Positions 28,213 to 38,628 are shown, numbered from the stretch's first letter. The stretch: DNA of 64,000 nt from Candidatus Kryptonium thompsonii (GCA_001442925.1 LDXX01000008.1:54634-118633); one strand, 5' to 3'. Made by a program: numbers and translations. Notes: a model not told the origin generated them from the sequence alone.

Positions 28213-29358
28213 TCAACACAATTTTGAGATAATCCTTTCGGCAACGATCTCAGAAGCCGTCCTGCCGTCGGTTTCAAGAGCAAGCAGTTGCTTGATTTTT
28301 AAAAGTTCATTTCTCACACTCTGATACAAATTCTCATCCAAGAGATATCTTTCAACCTCACTTAAAATTTTTTCCTTCGTGAAATCATTCTGAATTAATT
28401 CAGGGACAACCTTTCTGTTAAGCACTATGTTTGGAAGGGCGATACTTTCAATTACATCTGTCTTAATAAGGGTTTTACCAATGATATAGTTTAAAAACGA
28501 AGTTTTATAGCACACAATCATAGGTATGCCAAGTATTCCAGCCTCAAGCGATGTTGTTCCACTTTTAACAATAGCAATGTGAGAAAACTTTAAAAGCAAA
28601 TGAGAGTCTTCAACAAATTTAAACTTATCAAATCTTTCCCCAACAATCTTTCTTATTTCGGATTCATTAACTGATCTCGCTTTGCTAAAGATAACCTCAA
28701 CATCAAAATTTTTTATTACCTCAGCGGCATCCATCATTGTTTCGAGCATCATCCTTACCTCATGGGTTCTGCTCCCCGGAAAAAATGAAACAATTTTTTT
28801 CTTTTCAATTTCATACTTATCAAAAAAATCTTCGGCTTTTAAAAATTCCACCTCTTTCAAATCCTCAAGAAGTGGATGCCCAACAAACTCAGCCTTAACT
28901 TTATATCTTCTGAAAAATTCCTCCTCAAACCTAAATATAACAAAGAGTTCATCGACATAATTTCTCAAAATGTTAACCCTTCCCCTTCCCCACGCCCAAA
29001 CTTGTGGAGCAATATAATAAAAAACCTTAAATCCATTTTCCTTGGCAAACTTAGCAAATCTTAAATTAAAACCTGGGTAATCAACAAGCAAAACAGCATC
29101 AGGTTTACGACTTAACAATGCGTCTTTGCATAAATTTTCAAAATGTATAATTTTTTTTAAATTTTTGAGCACATCGACAAAACCAATGAAGGATATCGCC
29201 GAGATATCATAAATTATCTCAACCCCACATTTTCGCATCTTTTCCCCACCGACTCCGAAAATTTCAAACTCAGGGTTAATTTTTTTAATCGCACAGGCAA
29301 CCTTACCAGCGTGCAAATCACCCGAAGCTTCGCCGGTCACTACCATCAATCTCTTCAT
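28213..29358 (-). CDS. lpxB: Lipid-A-disaccharide synthase
   Basis: LpxB (GT19) condenses UDP-2,3-diacylglucosamine with lipid X. The 381-aa protein has VTGEASGDLHAGKVACAIK at the start, GVGGEKMRKCGVE, VLLVDYPGFNLRFAKFAK, YYIAPQVWAWGRGRV and FFPGSRTHEVRMM, all family markers. It starts at an ATG. Adjacent lpxK makes this a lipid A module and implies an outer membrane with LPS-type lipid. Confidence 0.96.
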   Translation of the reverse strand: MKRLMVVTGEASGDLHAGKVACAIKKINPEFEIFGVGGEKMRKCGVEIIYDISAISFIGFVDVLKNLKKIIHFENLCKDALLSRKPDAVLLVDYPGFNLRFAKFAKENGFKVFYYIAPQVWAWGRGRVNILRNYVDELFVIFRFEEEFFRRYKVKAEFVGHPLLEDLKEVEFLKAEDFFDKYEIEKKKIVSFFPGSRTHEVRMMLETMMDAAEVIKNFDVEVIFSKARSVNESEIRKIVGERFDKFKFVEDSHLLLKFSHIAIVKSGTTSLEAGILGIPMIVCYKTSFLNYIIGKTLIKTDVIESIALPNIVLNRKVVPELIQNDFTKEKILSEVERYLLDENLYQSVRNELLKIKQLLALETDGRTASEIVAERIISKLC

Positions 29359-29362
29359 GACT

Positions 29363-29959
29363 TTACGAAGTTGAAAGGTTATTTTTTAAGAGAAAAATAA
29401 AAACATTTAAAAATGTGACGCCGAAGAATGCTTGTAAGGTTCTTCGCTCCGATCTCAATGCTTCCTTTAAATCAAACTTTAAATTTCCAGCAAACTCATA
29501 TTTTTTTAATCTCGGTATAAACCTTGGAACATTATTGAAATATCGCTCGTATTCATCGGCAAATGTTTTGCTCAAATACTCTTCCTCAAGCGTTACGATT
29601 AAATAGTATTGAATAAAAAAATAAACTAAACCAGCAATTTGAAAATATGGAAAAAGAGCCATCGACATAACACCAAAGCCGAGATAAATTAGCATATTCC
29701 CAATGTAAAGCGGATTACGAACATAAGCATAAGGTCCATTCGTAACAAGTTTACTCCCACCAACTGGACCTGTCGTCCTCGTTTCAGATCCAGCATATCC
29801 AACTCCCCAAATTCTTATCAATTCACCCACCAAAGCAATGATAAAACCAACCACTAAACTTAACAAAGTTGGATTTGCAAAAATGACCATGACGATCAGG
29901 AATGGAATTGGGGTATAACTTCTGTAGGAAAAAATCTTCTGTCTGAAGTCAGAGCTCAC
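29363..29959 (-). CDS. ICMT/PEMT-like membrane methyltransferase
   Basis: The 198-aa integral membrane protein has four or five hydrophobic segments. It carries the isoprenylcysteine carboxyl methyltransferase/phospholipid methyltransferase signature GPYAYVRNPLYIGNMLIYLGFG near residues 88-109, followed by an acidic EEEYLSKTFADEYERYFNNVPRFIP block. These enzymes use SAM on membrane substrates; the substrate here is unknown. The start is GTG at 29959. It is 4 nt from lpxB. Confidence 0.8.
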   Translation of the reverse strand: MSSDFRQKIFSYRSYTPIPFLIVMVIFANPTLLSLVVGFIIALVGELIRIWGVGYAGSETRTTGPVGGSKLVTNGPYAYVRNPLYIGNMLIYLGFGVMSMALFPYFQIAGLVYFFIQYYLIVTLEEEYLSKTFADEYERYFNNVPRFIPRLKKYEFAGNLKFDLKEALRSERRTLQAFFGVTFLNVFIFLLKNNLSTS

Positions 29960-29985
29960 TGTAGATTAACCCTTTTATTTAAAAA

Positions 29986-30696
29986 TTATTCCCTTGTAAA
30001 AACCTCTCTCCGTTTTAACTCCGCCTGCCACCTCTTGCGCAGTTTCTTTCGACCGCTCAAAAACCTCTCAAACTGCTCCATCACATCCTTAAATGTTTCA
30101 AACTCATAAACAGGAATGTTTTTGGCTCTGCAATATTTCAACAACTCTTTCTTTCCAAAGACAACATCAGCATACTCCACAGGACATCTATCCGAATATC
30201 CATCGCCAATATAAACAATTATATCTTCATCCCCTGAAAGCGTCAACATATGGTTTCGTTTACAATTGCCACAAATACGGCAAACTGAATCAGGATAAGG
30301 AAAAGCAAGATTTACTCTCCCGTCCTCAACCCATAACCTGTTAGAGAAGAACTTAACATCGGATAAATTATATTTTTCAAGAATTCTCCTTATGTAAAAA
30401 TCAAATCCATCGCTTAAAATAAAAATCTCAATCCCCTTTCCCTTCGCCCATTTCACAAACTCAACAAAATAAGGATCAATCTCCTGCGAGAGCATTAACT
30501 TTTCAGCCTCTTCCTTATTAACTCTGACTCTCTCTACAGCCCTTTCCCACATTTCAATAGAAGAAATCTCATAATCACGCCATTTCTTAACAAGCTCCAA
30601 ATAATACTCTTTATCTCCAAATGTCTCGAAAAATAAATCCCCAACATCGTTTTTTGTTATAGTCCCGTCAAAATCGCAAAAGACTTTGATGTTCAT
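29986..30696 (-). CDS. MtnX/SerB-like HAD phosphatase
   Basis: The 236-aa HAD hydrolase has the nucleophile motif I FCDFDGTITKNDVGDLFFETFG, motif II IFILSDGFDFYI and motif IV YIGDGYSDRCPVEYADVVFGK. This combination resembles MtnX-like 2-hydroxy-3-keto-5-methylthiopentenyl-1-phosphate phosphatases and phosphoserine-phosphatase relatives. No other methionine-salvage gene is nearby, so the substrate is open. The frame can start at TTG 30702, but the ATG at 30696 follows AGGGTTGAG and is preferred. Confidence 0.8.
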   Translation of the reverse strand: MNIKVFCDFDGTITKNDVGDLFFETFGDKEYYLELVKKWRDYEISSIEMWERAVERVRVNKEEAEKLMLSQEIDPYFVEFVKWAKGKGIEIFILSDGFDFYIRRILEKYNLSDVKFFSNRLWVEDGRVNLAFPYPDSVCRICGNCKRNHMLTLSGDEDIIVYIGDGYSDRCPVEYADVVFGKKELLKYCRAKNIPVYEFETFKDVMEQFERFLSGRKKLRKRWQAELKRREVFTRE

Positions 30697-30698
30697 AC

Positions 30699-33600
30699 TC
30701 AACCCTGCTCAACTCCTTGTTTAAATCTGACCGATACTATTTTGGAAACCCCTTCTTCTTCCATTGTCACACCGTAATATGTATCAGCTGCCTCCATTGT
30801 CTTTTTATTATGCGTAACTATGATAAACTGTGTGTCTTTAGAAAAGACTTTTAAAAGATTTATAAACCTATCAATGTTTGCGTCATCAAGTGGCGCATCA
30901 ACCTCATCAAGAACACAGAATGGACTTGGTTTAACAAGGTAAATAGCAAACAAAAGTGCTATAGCAGTTAATGTCTTTTCACCAGCTGATAAAAGGTCAA
31001 TTGATTGCAACCTCTTACCCTTCGGCTTTGCCATTATCTCTATTTTTGATTCAAGCGGATCGATTCTCCCATCTTCATCAGGAAGGAGCCTTAAATCCGC
31101 TTCACTCTCAGGTCCAAAAAGCGTCTCAAATGTCTTTTTGAAATTTTCTCTTATCTTCTCAAATGTCTCAAGAAACTTTCTCTCCGCAGTCGTGTTTATC
31201 TCCTCAATTGTTTCTTTCAGCGTCTTCTCGGATTCAAGTAAATCTTCCCTCTGCGATAGTAAAAATTCAAGTCTTTTCTTTTCCTCTTGATAATCATTAA
31301 AAGCAAGTAAATTCACTGGTCCAAGAAGTTTCAACTTCGCCTTTAAATTTTCAACTTCCTCCTTTAAAACCGCAATGTTATAATTTTCAAATTCCTTATA
31401 TTCAAGCTCAATCTGATATTCTTCCCTTGCCCTCTCTTTTAGATTTTGCATTCTCAATTTTATTTCGTTTATCTTCATCTCAATATCATGTGTTGCGCTA
31501 ATATATTCTTCATACTTTGCTCTCTCCTCCCTAATTTTTCTTTCCAAGCTTTGAATTTCAGCTACTTTTTCACTGTGTTGAGATTGAACCTCTTTTAACC
31601 TTTCCCGAAGCATTGAAATTTCTTCCTCAAGCATTTTATGTTTATCATTCAACTCAACAAGATTAGATTCGATATTCTCGATCTGAAGCTTCACCTCTTC
31701 GATCTCAATATCATATTCACTTATTTTTGAAGAAACCCTTGCAATTTCATCCTCCAACCGTTTTATCTCCGACTCAAGATTTTTCTCTTCATTTTCAATT
31801 GAAACAAGATTGATATTGAGCTCGGTCAAGTACTTCGCTTTTAAACTCCACTCCCTTTCAAGAGCCTCAAACTCAGAAGTTGCGATGGAAAGATCATACT
31901 CAATTTTCTCTTTTTCCTTTTCAAGGAGCACAACTTCGCCCTCAAGAGATGTCAAAACCTCCGAAAGCGTGCTCATTTCCTTTTCAATTTCGATTTTCTC
32001 CCTATCAATATTAGCAATGCTTTCCAGCGCCTTTGTTTTTCTATATTCCAATTGATTTATTATCTTTTCAACTTCAGTGACGGAGACTTGTATATTTTTC
32101 ACAACATCGGACAATTCTTTCAAATTTATAGCATCAATTTCTCGAATTTTTTTATCAACCTCGTTTTGAATGCGATTTAGCTCATTCTTAAGTCTTTCTG
32201 CCTCCCTTTCAAGGGTTTCAATTTGTTTTCTCTTCCCAATGATACTTTGGGATGAACCATTTGTGCTCCCACCTTTAATTAAACCTTCATCAGTGAAGAT
32301 CTCGCCCTCAAGCGTTACACACTTAACACTACCATAATTTTTCAAAGCTTCAAACGCCGAACTTCTATCCTTCACAACTATAAATTCATCGAGCAGAAGA
32401 TCTATCACCTTTTTAAATTTCCTTTCACACGAAACTATCTCATTCGCCCAACCAATTATTCCGTCACCTCGAACCGGCAAATTCGAAGCATAATTTTCGC
32501 GAATTTTATCAAGACAAATAAATGTAACTTTGCTTTTATTTTGAGATTTTAAAACATCAATGGCTTTTTCAGCCTCCTCAACAGTATCAACGATCAAATA
32601 ACCAGCTGATTCCCCAAGCGCTGATTCAATGGCAAGTGAAAATTCAGGTTCAACTTCAATCACATCGGAAACACTTTTAAAATTTGAATTATAATTCTGT
32701 ACAAGGAATTGAGCGCCCTCCGGCAAATCGACATGTTTTTCAACCAACTCTCTCAAAAAATCAATCTTCGAGATTTTCTTCTCATATTCATTTTGAATCT
32801 CAAACGATTTCCTTTGCAACTCTTCAATCTCAGTTTCCAAGCTTTTTCTTAAAATTTCCATCTCGTTGAATATCCTTTCAGCGTTTGCTAGTTCATTCAA
32901 AAGCGTTGCTCTTTTTTCAAAGCAAGTGTTCAACTCGATTTCGGCTTCACTTATTTCTTTCTCATATGCCATTCGCTCATCATTTAACAAATCAACTTTC
33001 CCTCTGAGATTCTCCGCCCTCGCTTTGATTTTCTCGATTTCGCTTCTCTTGCGCGAAATTTCGTTCATCTTATTAATCAAAGCCTCGTTCAAATTCTTCA
33101 CAAAGATTCTCTTTTCATCAAGATTCTTCGATATCCCATCAAGTTCTTTCTTCTTCTCACTAAATTCACTTCCTACCTTTTCTTTTTCAATTAAATTGGC
33201 ATCGTACAATAATCTCTTTTCGTTGACTTTTTGATTTAGCTCGTAAAGCAGATGTTGGGAATTAACTTTATCCTGCGACATTTTTTCAATTCTTTCCATA
33301 AGCATTTTCTTCCTTTCCTTCAAAAGAACAATTTCCTGCTCCGTTAAACTTAATTCTCTATTGCTCGTTTCAATTTTCAAATGTATCTCCTCGACCTGCT
33401 CCTCAATCGTTTTAAGCTCATTCTTTAACACCTCAAGAATCTGCTCCCCCTTTGAAAGTTCATCACCAACGCTTATTTTTTTACTTCGCTCTCTATTCAA
33501 TGTTTCCTCAAGATAAATCAAGGTTCTGTGAAATTCAGAAAATTCTTTTTCCAAAAGTTCAATTTCTTTACTTTTCAATTCCTCAAAAATTTGATTGTAC

Positions 33601-34241
33601 TTCTCCGCCTTTTTAGCTTGCCTTTCAAGAGAAGCAACATTTTTCTGAACTTCTCGAATTATGTCATTTATCCTCGAAAGATCTCCTTTGACATCTTCTA
33701 TCTTTCTAAGAGTTACCTTCTTTCTTTGCTTATATTTAGTTATGCCAGCCGCCTCTTCAAAAAGCTTTCTTCTCTCCTCCGCTTTCTCGCTTAAAAGCGA
33801 TTCTATCATCTTTAGTTCAATCACCGAATAAGCATTTGCTCCCATCCCGGTATCCGCAAATAGGTCAATTATATCCTTCAATCTGCACGGAACTTTATTA
33901 AGAAAATACTCGCTCTCACCGGATCTGAAAATTCGTCTTGTTATTGTAACTTCAGCGTACTCCATTGGAAGTATCCCCTTCGTATTCTCTATCGTGATAG
34001 AGACCTCCGCCATTCCGAGTGGTTTTCTGTTCCTTGTCCCATTAAAAATAACATCCTCCATCTTGTCACTCCTTAAAATGCTCGCCCTTTGCTCCCCGAG
34101 AACCCATCTTATTGCATCAACTATATTTGTTTTACCGCATCCATTTGGACCAACTATAACTGTTATCCCGCCGTTGAATTTTAACTCAACTTTATGAGCA
34201 AATGATTTAAATCCAAATATTTCAAGTCGTGAAAGATACAT
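30699..34241 (-). CDS. smc: Chromosome segregation protein SMC
   Basis: This is the core subunit of bacterial condensin. The 1180-aa protein has the N-terminal Walker A GPNGCGKT (31-38) and QRASILRSDKMEDVIFNGT, long coiled coils (about 170-500 and 680-1020), a hinge around 510-670 that contains GALGESAGYLIVD-like and GGSTNGS segments, and the C-terminal signature LLSAGEKTLTAIALLFAIYL plus Walker B FCVLDEVDAPLDD. It starts at an ATG and has full length. The kleisin and ScpB genes are not in the window. Confidence 0.97.
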   Translation of the reverse strand: MYLSRLEIFGFKSFAHKVELKFNGGITVIVGPNGCGKTNIVDAIRWVLGEQRASILRSDKMEDVIFNGTRNRKPLGMAEVSITIENTKGILPMEYAEVTITRRIFRSGESEYFLNKVPCRLKDIIDLFADTGMGANAYSVIELKMIESLLSEKAEERRKLFEEAAGITKYKQRKKVTLRKIEDVKGDLSRINDIIREVQKNVASLERQAKKAEKYNQIFEELKSKEIELLEKEFSEFHRTLIYLEETLNRERSKKISVGDELSKGEQILEVLKNELKTIEEQVEEIHLKIETSNRELSLTEQEIVLLKERKKMLMERIEKMSQDKVNSQHLLYELNQKVNEKRLLYDANLIEKEKVGSEFSEKKKELDGISKNLDEKRIFVKNLNEALINKMNEISRKRSEIEKIKARAENLRGKVDLLNDERMAYEKEISEAEIELNTCFEKRATLLNELANAERIFNEMEILRKSLETEIEELQRKSFEIQNEYEKKISKIDFLRELVEKHVDLPEGAQFLVQNYNSNFKSVSDVIEVEPEFSLAIESALGESAGYLIVDTVEEAEKAIDVLKSQNKSKVTFICLDKIRENYASNLPVRGDGIIGWANEIVSCERKFKKVIDLLLDEFIVVKDRSSAFEALKNYGSVKCVTLEGEIFTDEGLIKGGSTNGSSQSIIGKRKQIETLEREAERLKNELNRIQNEVDKKIREIDAINLKELSDVVKNIQVSVTEVEKIINQLEYRKTKALESIANIDREKIEIEKEMSTLSEVLTSLEGEVVLLEKEKEKIEYDLSIATSEFEALEREWSLKAKYLTELNINLVSIENEEKNLESEIKRLEDEIARVSSKISEYDIEIEEVKLQIENIESNLVELNDKHKMLEEEISMLRERLKEVQSQHSEKVAEIQSLERKIREERAKYEEYISATHDIEMKINEIKLRMQNLKERAREEYQIELEYKEFENYNIAVLKEEVENLKAKLKLLGPVNLLAFNDYQEEKKRLEFLLSQREDLLESEKTLKETIEEINTTAERKFLETFEKIRENFKKTFETLFGPESEADLRLLPDEDGRIDPLESKIEIMAKPKGKRLQSIDLLSAGEKTLTAIALLFAIYLVKPSPFCVLDEVDAPLDDANIDRFINLLKVFSKDTQFIIVTHNKKTMEAADTYYGVTMEEEGVSKIVSVRFKQGVEQG

Positions 34242-34258
34242 TTACCCAGGTCACCCTT

Positions 34259-36841
34259 TTATTTTACACTATTCAAAATATTTGATAAAAACCTCAAATA
34301 TGCAAAAGTTGAAAATTTATAGTCGTAAAAAATTGAAAGTGCGGTTAGCAAAATTAAAATTAAAACAAGCGAAAAAATTGAAACGCGCCATTGACTTACT
34401 TCGTAAATTATCGAAATTCCCTTCATCAACCTACTTAATGAAATTAAAACAATAAACAAACCAAACCCAACTATCATAAATCCCGTGCCCAAACTTCCTA
34501 TCACCCGATATAAAATCATATCAATCGGAATCAAAAATATAACCGGAAGAAATGACCAAACAACAACAGAATAAGAGTGATTTAAAAACACCCTAACGGT
34601 GACAAACATAGAGAAAAATTGCACAATAAAGGTCAAGATTAGAATCAAAACAAATGAAAACAAAGAACAGTAAATCACCGATGTAAAAGGAAACCATATC
34701 ATTGAAATTAGCTTCACCTTTAACCAGTCAACAAAAATTAAATGTGTCAAAATATAATCAAAAAATTCATTTTGTTTTAACCTATTGAGAACGCCGGAGA
34801 TGAAAGCACCAAGCGTCGTTGAAATTATCAAAGCAAGTATGCTTGTTTGACCAAATGAAATCTGACTTTGATCCCTTACATCAGCAAAGAAATTATACGG
34901 TCTAAATATCGCCCTATTGAAATTTTCTCTGAACCAGCGATATGAATAATAAATGTAAGAAAGAAAAAGCAAAAGTATTATCCCAACTACGGGATAAACA
35001 ATAGGCATATCCTCTGAATAATCACCGATTGCAAGGGTTGGAATCTTCCCATCAGTATAAAGTGCTTTCAAAACCTCATAAGATGGCCTCCTCTCCCTAT
35101 TATACGAGACAACTCCCATGGTGTAGAGATAAAGATCTGGATTAGGAATTGTCATAACTGGTCTTTCCCCTCGCCAGTCCGAAAAAATCCAAACAAATGA
35201 ACCATCAAAATCCATTTCTTGAATTATTCTGTATCTATCAAGTATATATTTCGCTTGGCTCTCATATGAAAGCGGATCAGCATAACCATTCCGATTACCT
35301 ATCTGAACTGCCTTGCCATACTCAGTTATGATGACCGGCTTGTTCTCATATCTTTTCTTCCAATATTCCACATTTTCGGAAAACTTTTCAAGATTATCTA
35401 TGTAAACATTTACACAAGCCATGTCAACTAAATCCACACAAACATCATTCCTTATCATCCTGGACGCATAATAAACAGGTCTATCATCGATTGATTTTGC
35501 AAACTTTGTCATTTCCGCAACATATTTCCTCGCTTCTTTGTCCGCGGAATCAAATTCGTTTCCAATTCCCCAGGCTAAAATACTTGGATGATTTTTATCT
35601 CTATTGATCATTTCCGAAATATAATCCTTAGCCAGCGAGATAAATCTTTCCGTTGTTAAAATATCCACTGGAACATTCCACACAGGTATCTCCTCAAGAA
35701 CCAAAAGCCCATATCTATCGCACAAGTTCAAAACATATGGATGCGCCGGATAATGCCCAAGCCGAATTGAATTAGCACCCATGTTCTTTATCAAAATTAT
35801 GTCCCTCTCCATTTCCTCATAAGTTAGGGCATTCCCAAACTTTGGATGATCTTCGTGTCTTGAAATCCCTCGCAGAATAATTCTTTGGCCGTTTAAGTAA
35901 ATATCACCACCGCTGATTTTTAACTCCCTAAATCCAGTGACAACGATAAATTCATCAACGACCTTACCAAGATTTGTAACAACCAACTTTAAAATGTAAA
36001 GCGACGGTGATTCCGGGGACCACAACTTCGGATTAAGAATTGTAAACGGAATCTTCACCCTCAAGCTTCTGAAATCATCGATGAAAAACCTAACAGGAGC
36101 GGTCTCGGTGACAAAAGTTCCATCCAACTTTTCGAATATCTGAAGTTTGACATCAAAATTCTTGTTTTCAAAAAATTTTGAAATCTCACCAGAAGAAAAA
36201 TAAACTTCAGCTTCCCCATTCAAAATTGAAAAATTTGAAGTAAATGAATATTTAACATTGACATCATCAACCCAAACTTTAGGGGTCACAAGAATATAGA
36301 TATCTCTGAAAATTCCGCCGTAATTTCTCCACGCCCAAACTTGATGTCGCAATGGAATCGTTGTCTTTGAATTAAGCTCATTGCTAACGCGAATCTCAAT
36401 AGTATTTTCTCCGACATTTAGCGCTCTCTCTGGAATCCGAACGACGAAAGATGTATAGCCACTTGAATGTCTTGCGATGAACTGCCCATTGATAAAAATT
36501 TGACATTCGTAGTTTATTCCATATGCAACGAGAAATATAGTCTTATTGTTAACTAATGTATCGGCAAGATTAAAACTTTTTCTAAATGTCACCTTCCCCG
36601 TGAAATCATAAGCGGACGGAACCAATACTTCAAACCATTTTTTATCTCCCTGAATTTTTGCGAGCCATTTTCCAGACAGGTCAATTTTAAATCTCGTATT
36701 TGTGTCTTGAAACATTCCAGCATCGATTCCTATAAGCGTTGGGTTACCATTCATCAAAAATTTTTGAGCGCCGTATTGAAATGCTTTTAAATTATAACTT
36801 AAAAAGCATAAAACGAACAAAATAAACCAACCCTTTCTCAC
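34259..36841 (-). CDS. GH2-family glycosidase fused to a C-terminal multi-TM domain
   Basis: The N-terminus is signal-like (RKGWFILFVLCFLSYNLKA). It is followed by a jelly-roll sugar-binding domain (about 50-190), an Ig-like domain (190-310) and a TIM barrel (315-600) with acid/base Glu in WGIGNEFD (near 433) and nucleophile Glu in IITEYG (near 511). These residues match beta-galactosidase/beta-glucuronidase family 2. From about residue 618 to the end (864 in the longest frame) there are six or seven hydrophobic segments, possibly Yip1-like. The catalytic part should face the periplasm. I take GTG at 36841; a TTG at 36853 extends it by four residues. The substrate is unknown. Confidence 0.85.
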   Translation of the reverse strand: MRKGWFILFVLCFLSYNLKAFQYGAQKFLMNGNPTLIGIDAGMFQDTNTRFKIDLSGKWLAKIQGDKKWFEVLVPSAYDFTGKVTFRKSFNLADTLVNNKTIFLVAYGINYECQIFINGQFIARHSSGYTSFVVRIPERALNVGENTIEIRVSNELNSKTTIPLRHQVWAWRNYGGIFRDIYILVTPKVWVDDVNVKYSFTSNFSILNGEAEVYFSSGEISKFFENKNFDVKLQIFEKLDGTFVTETAPVRFFIDDFRSLRVKIPFTILNPKLWSPESPSLYILKLVVTNLGKVVDEFIVVTGFRELKISGGDIYLNGQRIILRGISRHEDHPKFGNALTYEEMERDIILIKNMGANSIRLGHYPAHPYVLNLCDRYGLLVLEEIPVWNVPVDILTTERFISLAKDYISEMINRDKNHPSILAWGIGNEFDSADKEARKYVAEMTKFAKSIDDRPVYYASRMIRNDVCVDLVDMACVNVYIDNLEKFSENVEYWKKRYENKPVIITEYGKAVQIGNRNGYADPLSYESQAKYILDRYRIIQEMDFDGSFVWIFSDWRGERPVMTIPNPDLYLYTMGVVSYNRERRPSYEVLKALYTDGKIPTLAIGDYSEDMPIVYPVVGIILLLFLSYIYYSYRWFRENFNRAIFRPYNFFADVRDQSQISFGQTSILALIISTTLGAFISGVLNRLKQNEFFDYILTHLIFVDWLKVKLISMIWFPFTSVIYCSLFSFVLILILTFIVQFFSMFVTVRVFLNHSYSVVVWSFLPVIFLIPIDMILYRVIGSLGTGFMIVGFGLFIVLISLSRLMKGISIIYEVSQWRVSIFSLVLILILLTALSIFYDYKFSTFAYLRFLSNILNSVK

Positions 36842-36920
36842 ATCAACTCTCAAAATTTTGTTGTGCCAATTGATAAAGTTTCTATATTAACACTCTTGCT
36901 TCCATAACTGTCTGTATCTT

Positions 36921-37835
36921 TCACTCAACTTCAAATCTCATCAATTCACGAAAAGCCATAAATCTTTCCTGGATTTTATCCCAGGATAAATTTTTAATTT
37001 TGTTAATCCCAAAATCCTCAACACAAAACGAAGCGATTGTACTTCCATAAATTACAGCTCTTCTCAAATTTTCTTCCGAGATATCATCGGTTTTTGCAAT
37101 CCATCCAGCAAAACCTCCAGCAAATGAATCTCCCGCACCTGTGGGATCCTGAATGGATTCAATCGGATAAGCTGGAGCTGTAAAGATTGTGCCATCAATA
37201 ATTAAAACAGCGCCATGTTCACCCTTTTTAATTATCACCACATCAGGACCAAGTTTAAGGATTTTCTTGCCCGCCTTTATCAAATTCGGTTCCATTGCAA
37301 TTTGCCTGGCTTCGGCATCATTTACAATCAAAACATTCACATGCTTTAATGTCTCAAGAAGTTCACCATATTTTCGCTCTATCCAAAAATTCATTGTATC
37401 TGCAATGACAAGCTTTGGGCTTTCCACTTGTTTAAGAACTTCCATTTGAAGAACAGGGTCAATGTTACCAAGGCAAACATACTTGCTTGATTTAAACTCA
37501 CTGGGTATTGTGGGGTTAAAATTGGAGAAAACATTTAAATGAGTAAATAAAGTTTCTCGCGTATTCATATCATAATGATACCTTCCGCCCCATCTAAATG
37601 TTTTCCCTCCATCTACAATTTGAAGCCCTTTTAAATCAATGCCCCTACTGCGCAAATCTTCAATAACATCTTTCGGAAAATCATCCCCTACAACTCCAAC
37701 AAGCCCAATTGATCTAGTGAAATAACTCGCTGAAATTGAAATATAAAGCGCAGAACCTCCGGGTGTTTCAGATGCTTTCGCAAAGGGTGTCTCAATTGTG
37801 TCAAGTGCTACTGACCCAACAACAAGTAAATTCAA
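36921..37835 (-). CDS. PfkB-family carbohydrate/nucleoside kinase
   Basis: The 304-aa ribokinase-fold protein has the N-terminal VVGSVALDTIETPF, a GGSALYISISASYF substrate block and the C-terminal PfkB signature DPTGAGDSFAGGFAGWIA (near residues 232-249), where the Asp of GAGD is the catalytic base. The sugar or nucleoside substrate is not evident. The start is TTG at 37835, supported by GGGAGAGCTTGAT upstream. It is 12 nt from the slipin gene. Confidence 0.88.
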   Translation of the reverse strand: MNLLVVGSVALDTIETPFAKASETPGGSALYISISASYFTRSIGLVGVVGDDFPKDVIEDLRSRGIDLKGLQIVDGGKTFRWGGRYHYDMNTRETLFTHLNVFSNFNPTIPSEFKSSKYVCLGNIDPVLQMEVLKQVESPKLVIADTMNFWIERKYGELLETLKHVNVLIVNDAEARQIAMEPNLIKAGKKILKLGPDVVIIKKGEHGAVLIIDGTIFTAPAYPIESIQDPTGAGDSFAGGFAGWIAKTDDISEENLRRAVIYGSTIASFCVEDFGINKIKNLSWDKIQERFMAFRELMRFEVE

Positions 37836-37847
37836 ATCAAGCTCTCC

Positions 37848-38606
37848 CTATTTTTTTCTGTCCCCAGTTTCAATGAATGGCCTTATAAGTTCAATCGGTA
37901 TCGGGAAAATAGTGGTGGAATTTTTCTCGGATGCAACCTCAGATAATGTTTGTAAAAACCTTAACTGAATCGCAGTTGGATATTGCCCTATTATCTGAGC
38001 TGCTTCAGCAAGACGTTGCGCTGCTTGATATTCCCCTTCAGCGTTGATAACCTTAGCCCTTCTTTCTCTTTCGGCCTCGGCTTGCCTTGCCATAGCCCTT
38101 TGCATTTCAACTGGAAGATCAACATGCTTGATTTCAACCATTGAAACTTTAATTCCCCATGGATCAGTATGTGCATCAATTATCTGCTGAAGATTCTGAT
38201 TGATTTTCTCTCTTTCAGCAAGAATTTCATCAAGCTCACTCTGTCCCAAGACACTTCTAAGGGTGGTTTGCGATAACTGTGATGTTGCATATAAGTAATC
38301 CTCAACTTCAACGACGGCTTTCTCAGGATCAACAACTCTAAAATAAACAACAGCGTTAACTTTAATTGAAACATTATCCTTCGTTATAACATCTTGTGGC
38401 GGAACATCGAGAACAACAGTTCTTAAACTCACTTTAACCATTTTATCAACTATTGGAATTAACAATATAAGACCAGGTCCTTTTGCACCTATCAATCTGC
38501 CAAGTCGGAAAACAACACCTCTTTCATATTCACGCAACACCCTTATAGCGCTTGAAAGTATAATTATCAAAAAGACTATAACTACGGTTAAAAGTGATAT
38601 CGTCAT
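37848..38606 (-). CDS. Slipin/stomatin-like SPFH protein
   Basis: The 252-aa membrane-anchored band-7 protein has one N-terminal TM ([17 protein letters not shown]). The SPFH domain follows ([49 protein letters not shown]) and then a coiled segment [19 protein letters not shown]. It pairs with the adjacent NfeD protease, as in many bacteria and archaea. In Pyrococcus the NfeD homologue cleaves the stomatin C-terminus, a known precedent. It has an ATG start. Confidence 0.93.
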   Translation of the reverse strand: MTISLLTVVIVFLIIILSSAIRVLREYERGVVFRLGRLIGAKGPGLILLIPIVDKMVKVSLRTVVLDVPPQDVITKDNVSIKVNAVVYFRVVDPEKAVVEVEDYLYATSQLSQTTLRSVLGQSELDEILAEREKINQNLQQIIDAHTDPWGIKVSMVEIKHVDLPVEMQRAMARQAEAERERRAKVINAEGEYQAAQRLAEAAQIIGQYPTAIQLRFLQTLSEVASEKNSTTIFPIPIELIRPFIETGDRKK

Positions 38607-38628
38607 GACTTACCTCCAATTTTTAGTT

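Noticed and set aside
29986..30696. Confident mtnX call
   Set aside because: HAD motifs fit, but no methionine-salvage neighbours are present and related SerB-type enzymes look similar.
32866..33794. Long open frames antisense to smc, ppdK, dxr and other genes
   Set aside because: They mirror strongly conserved genes, have no ribosome sites or recognisable motifs, and are expected from codon bias.
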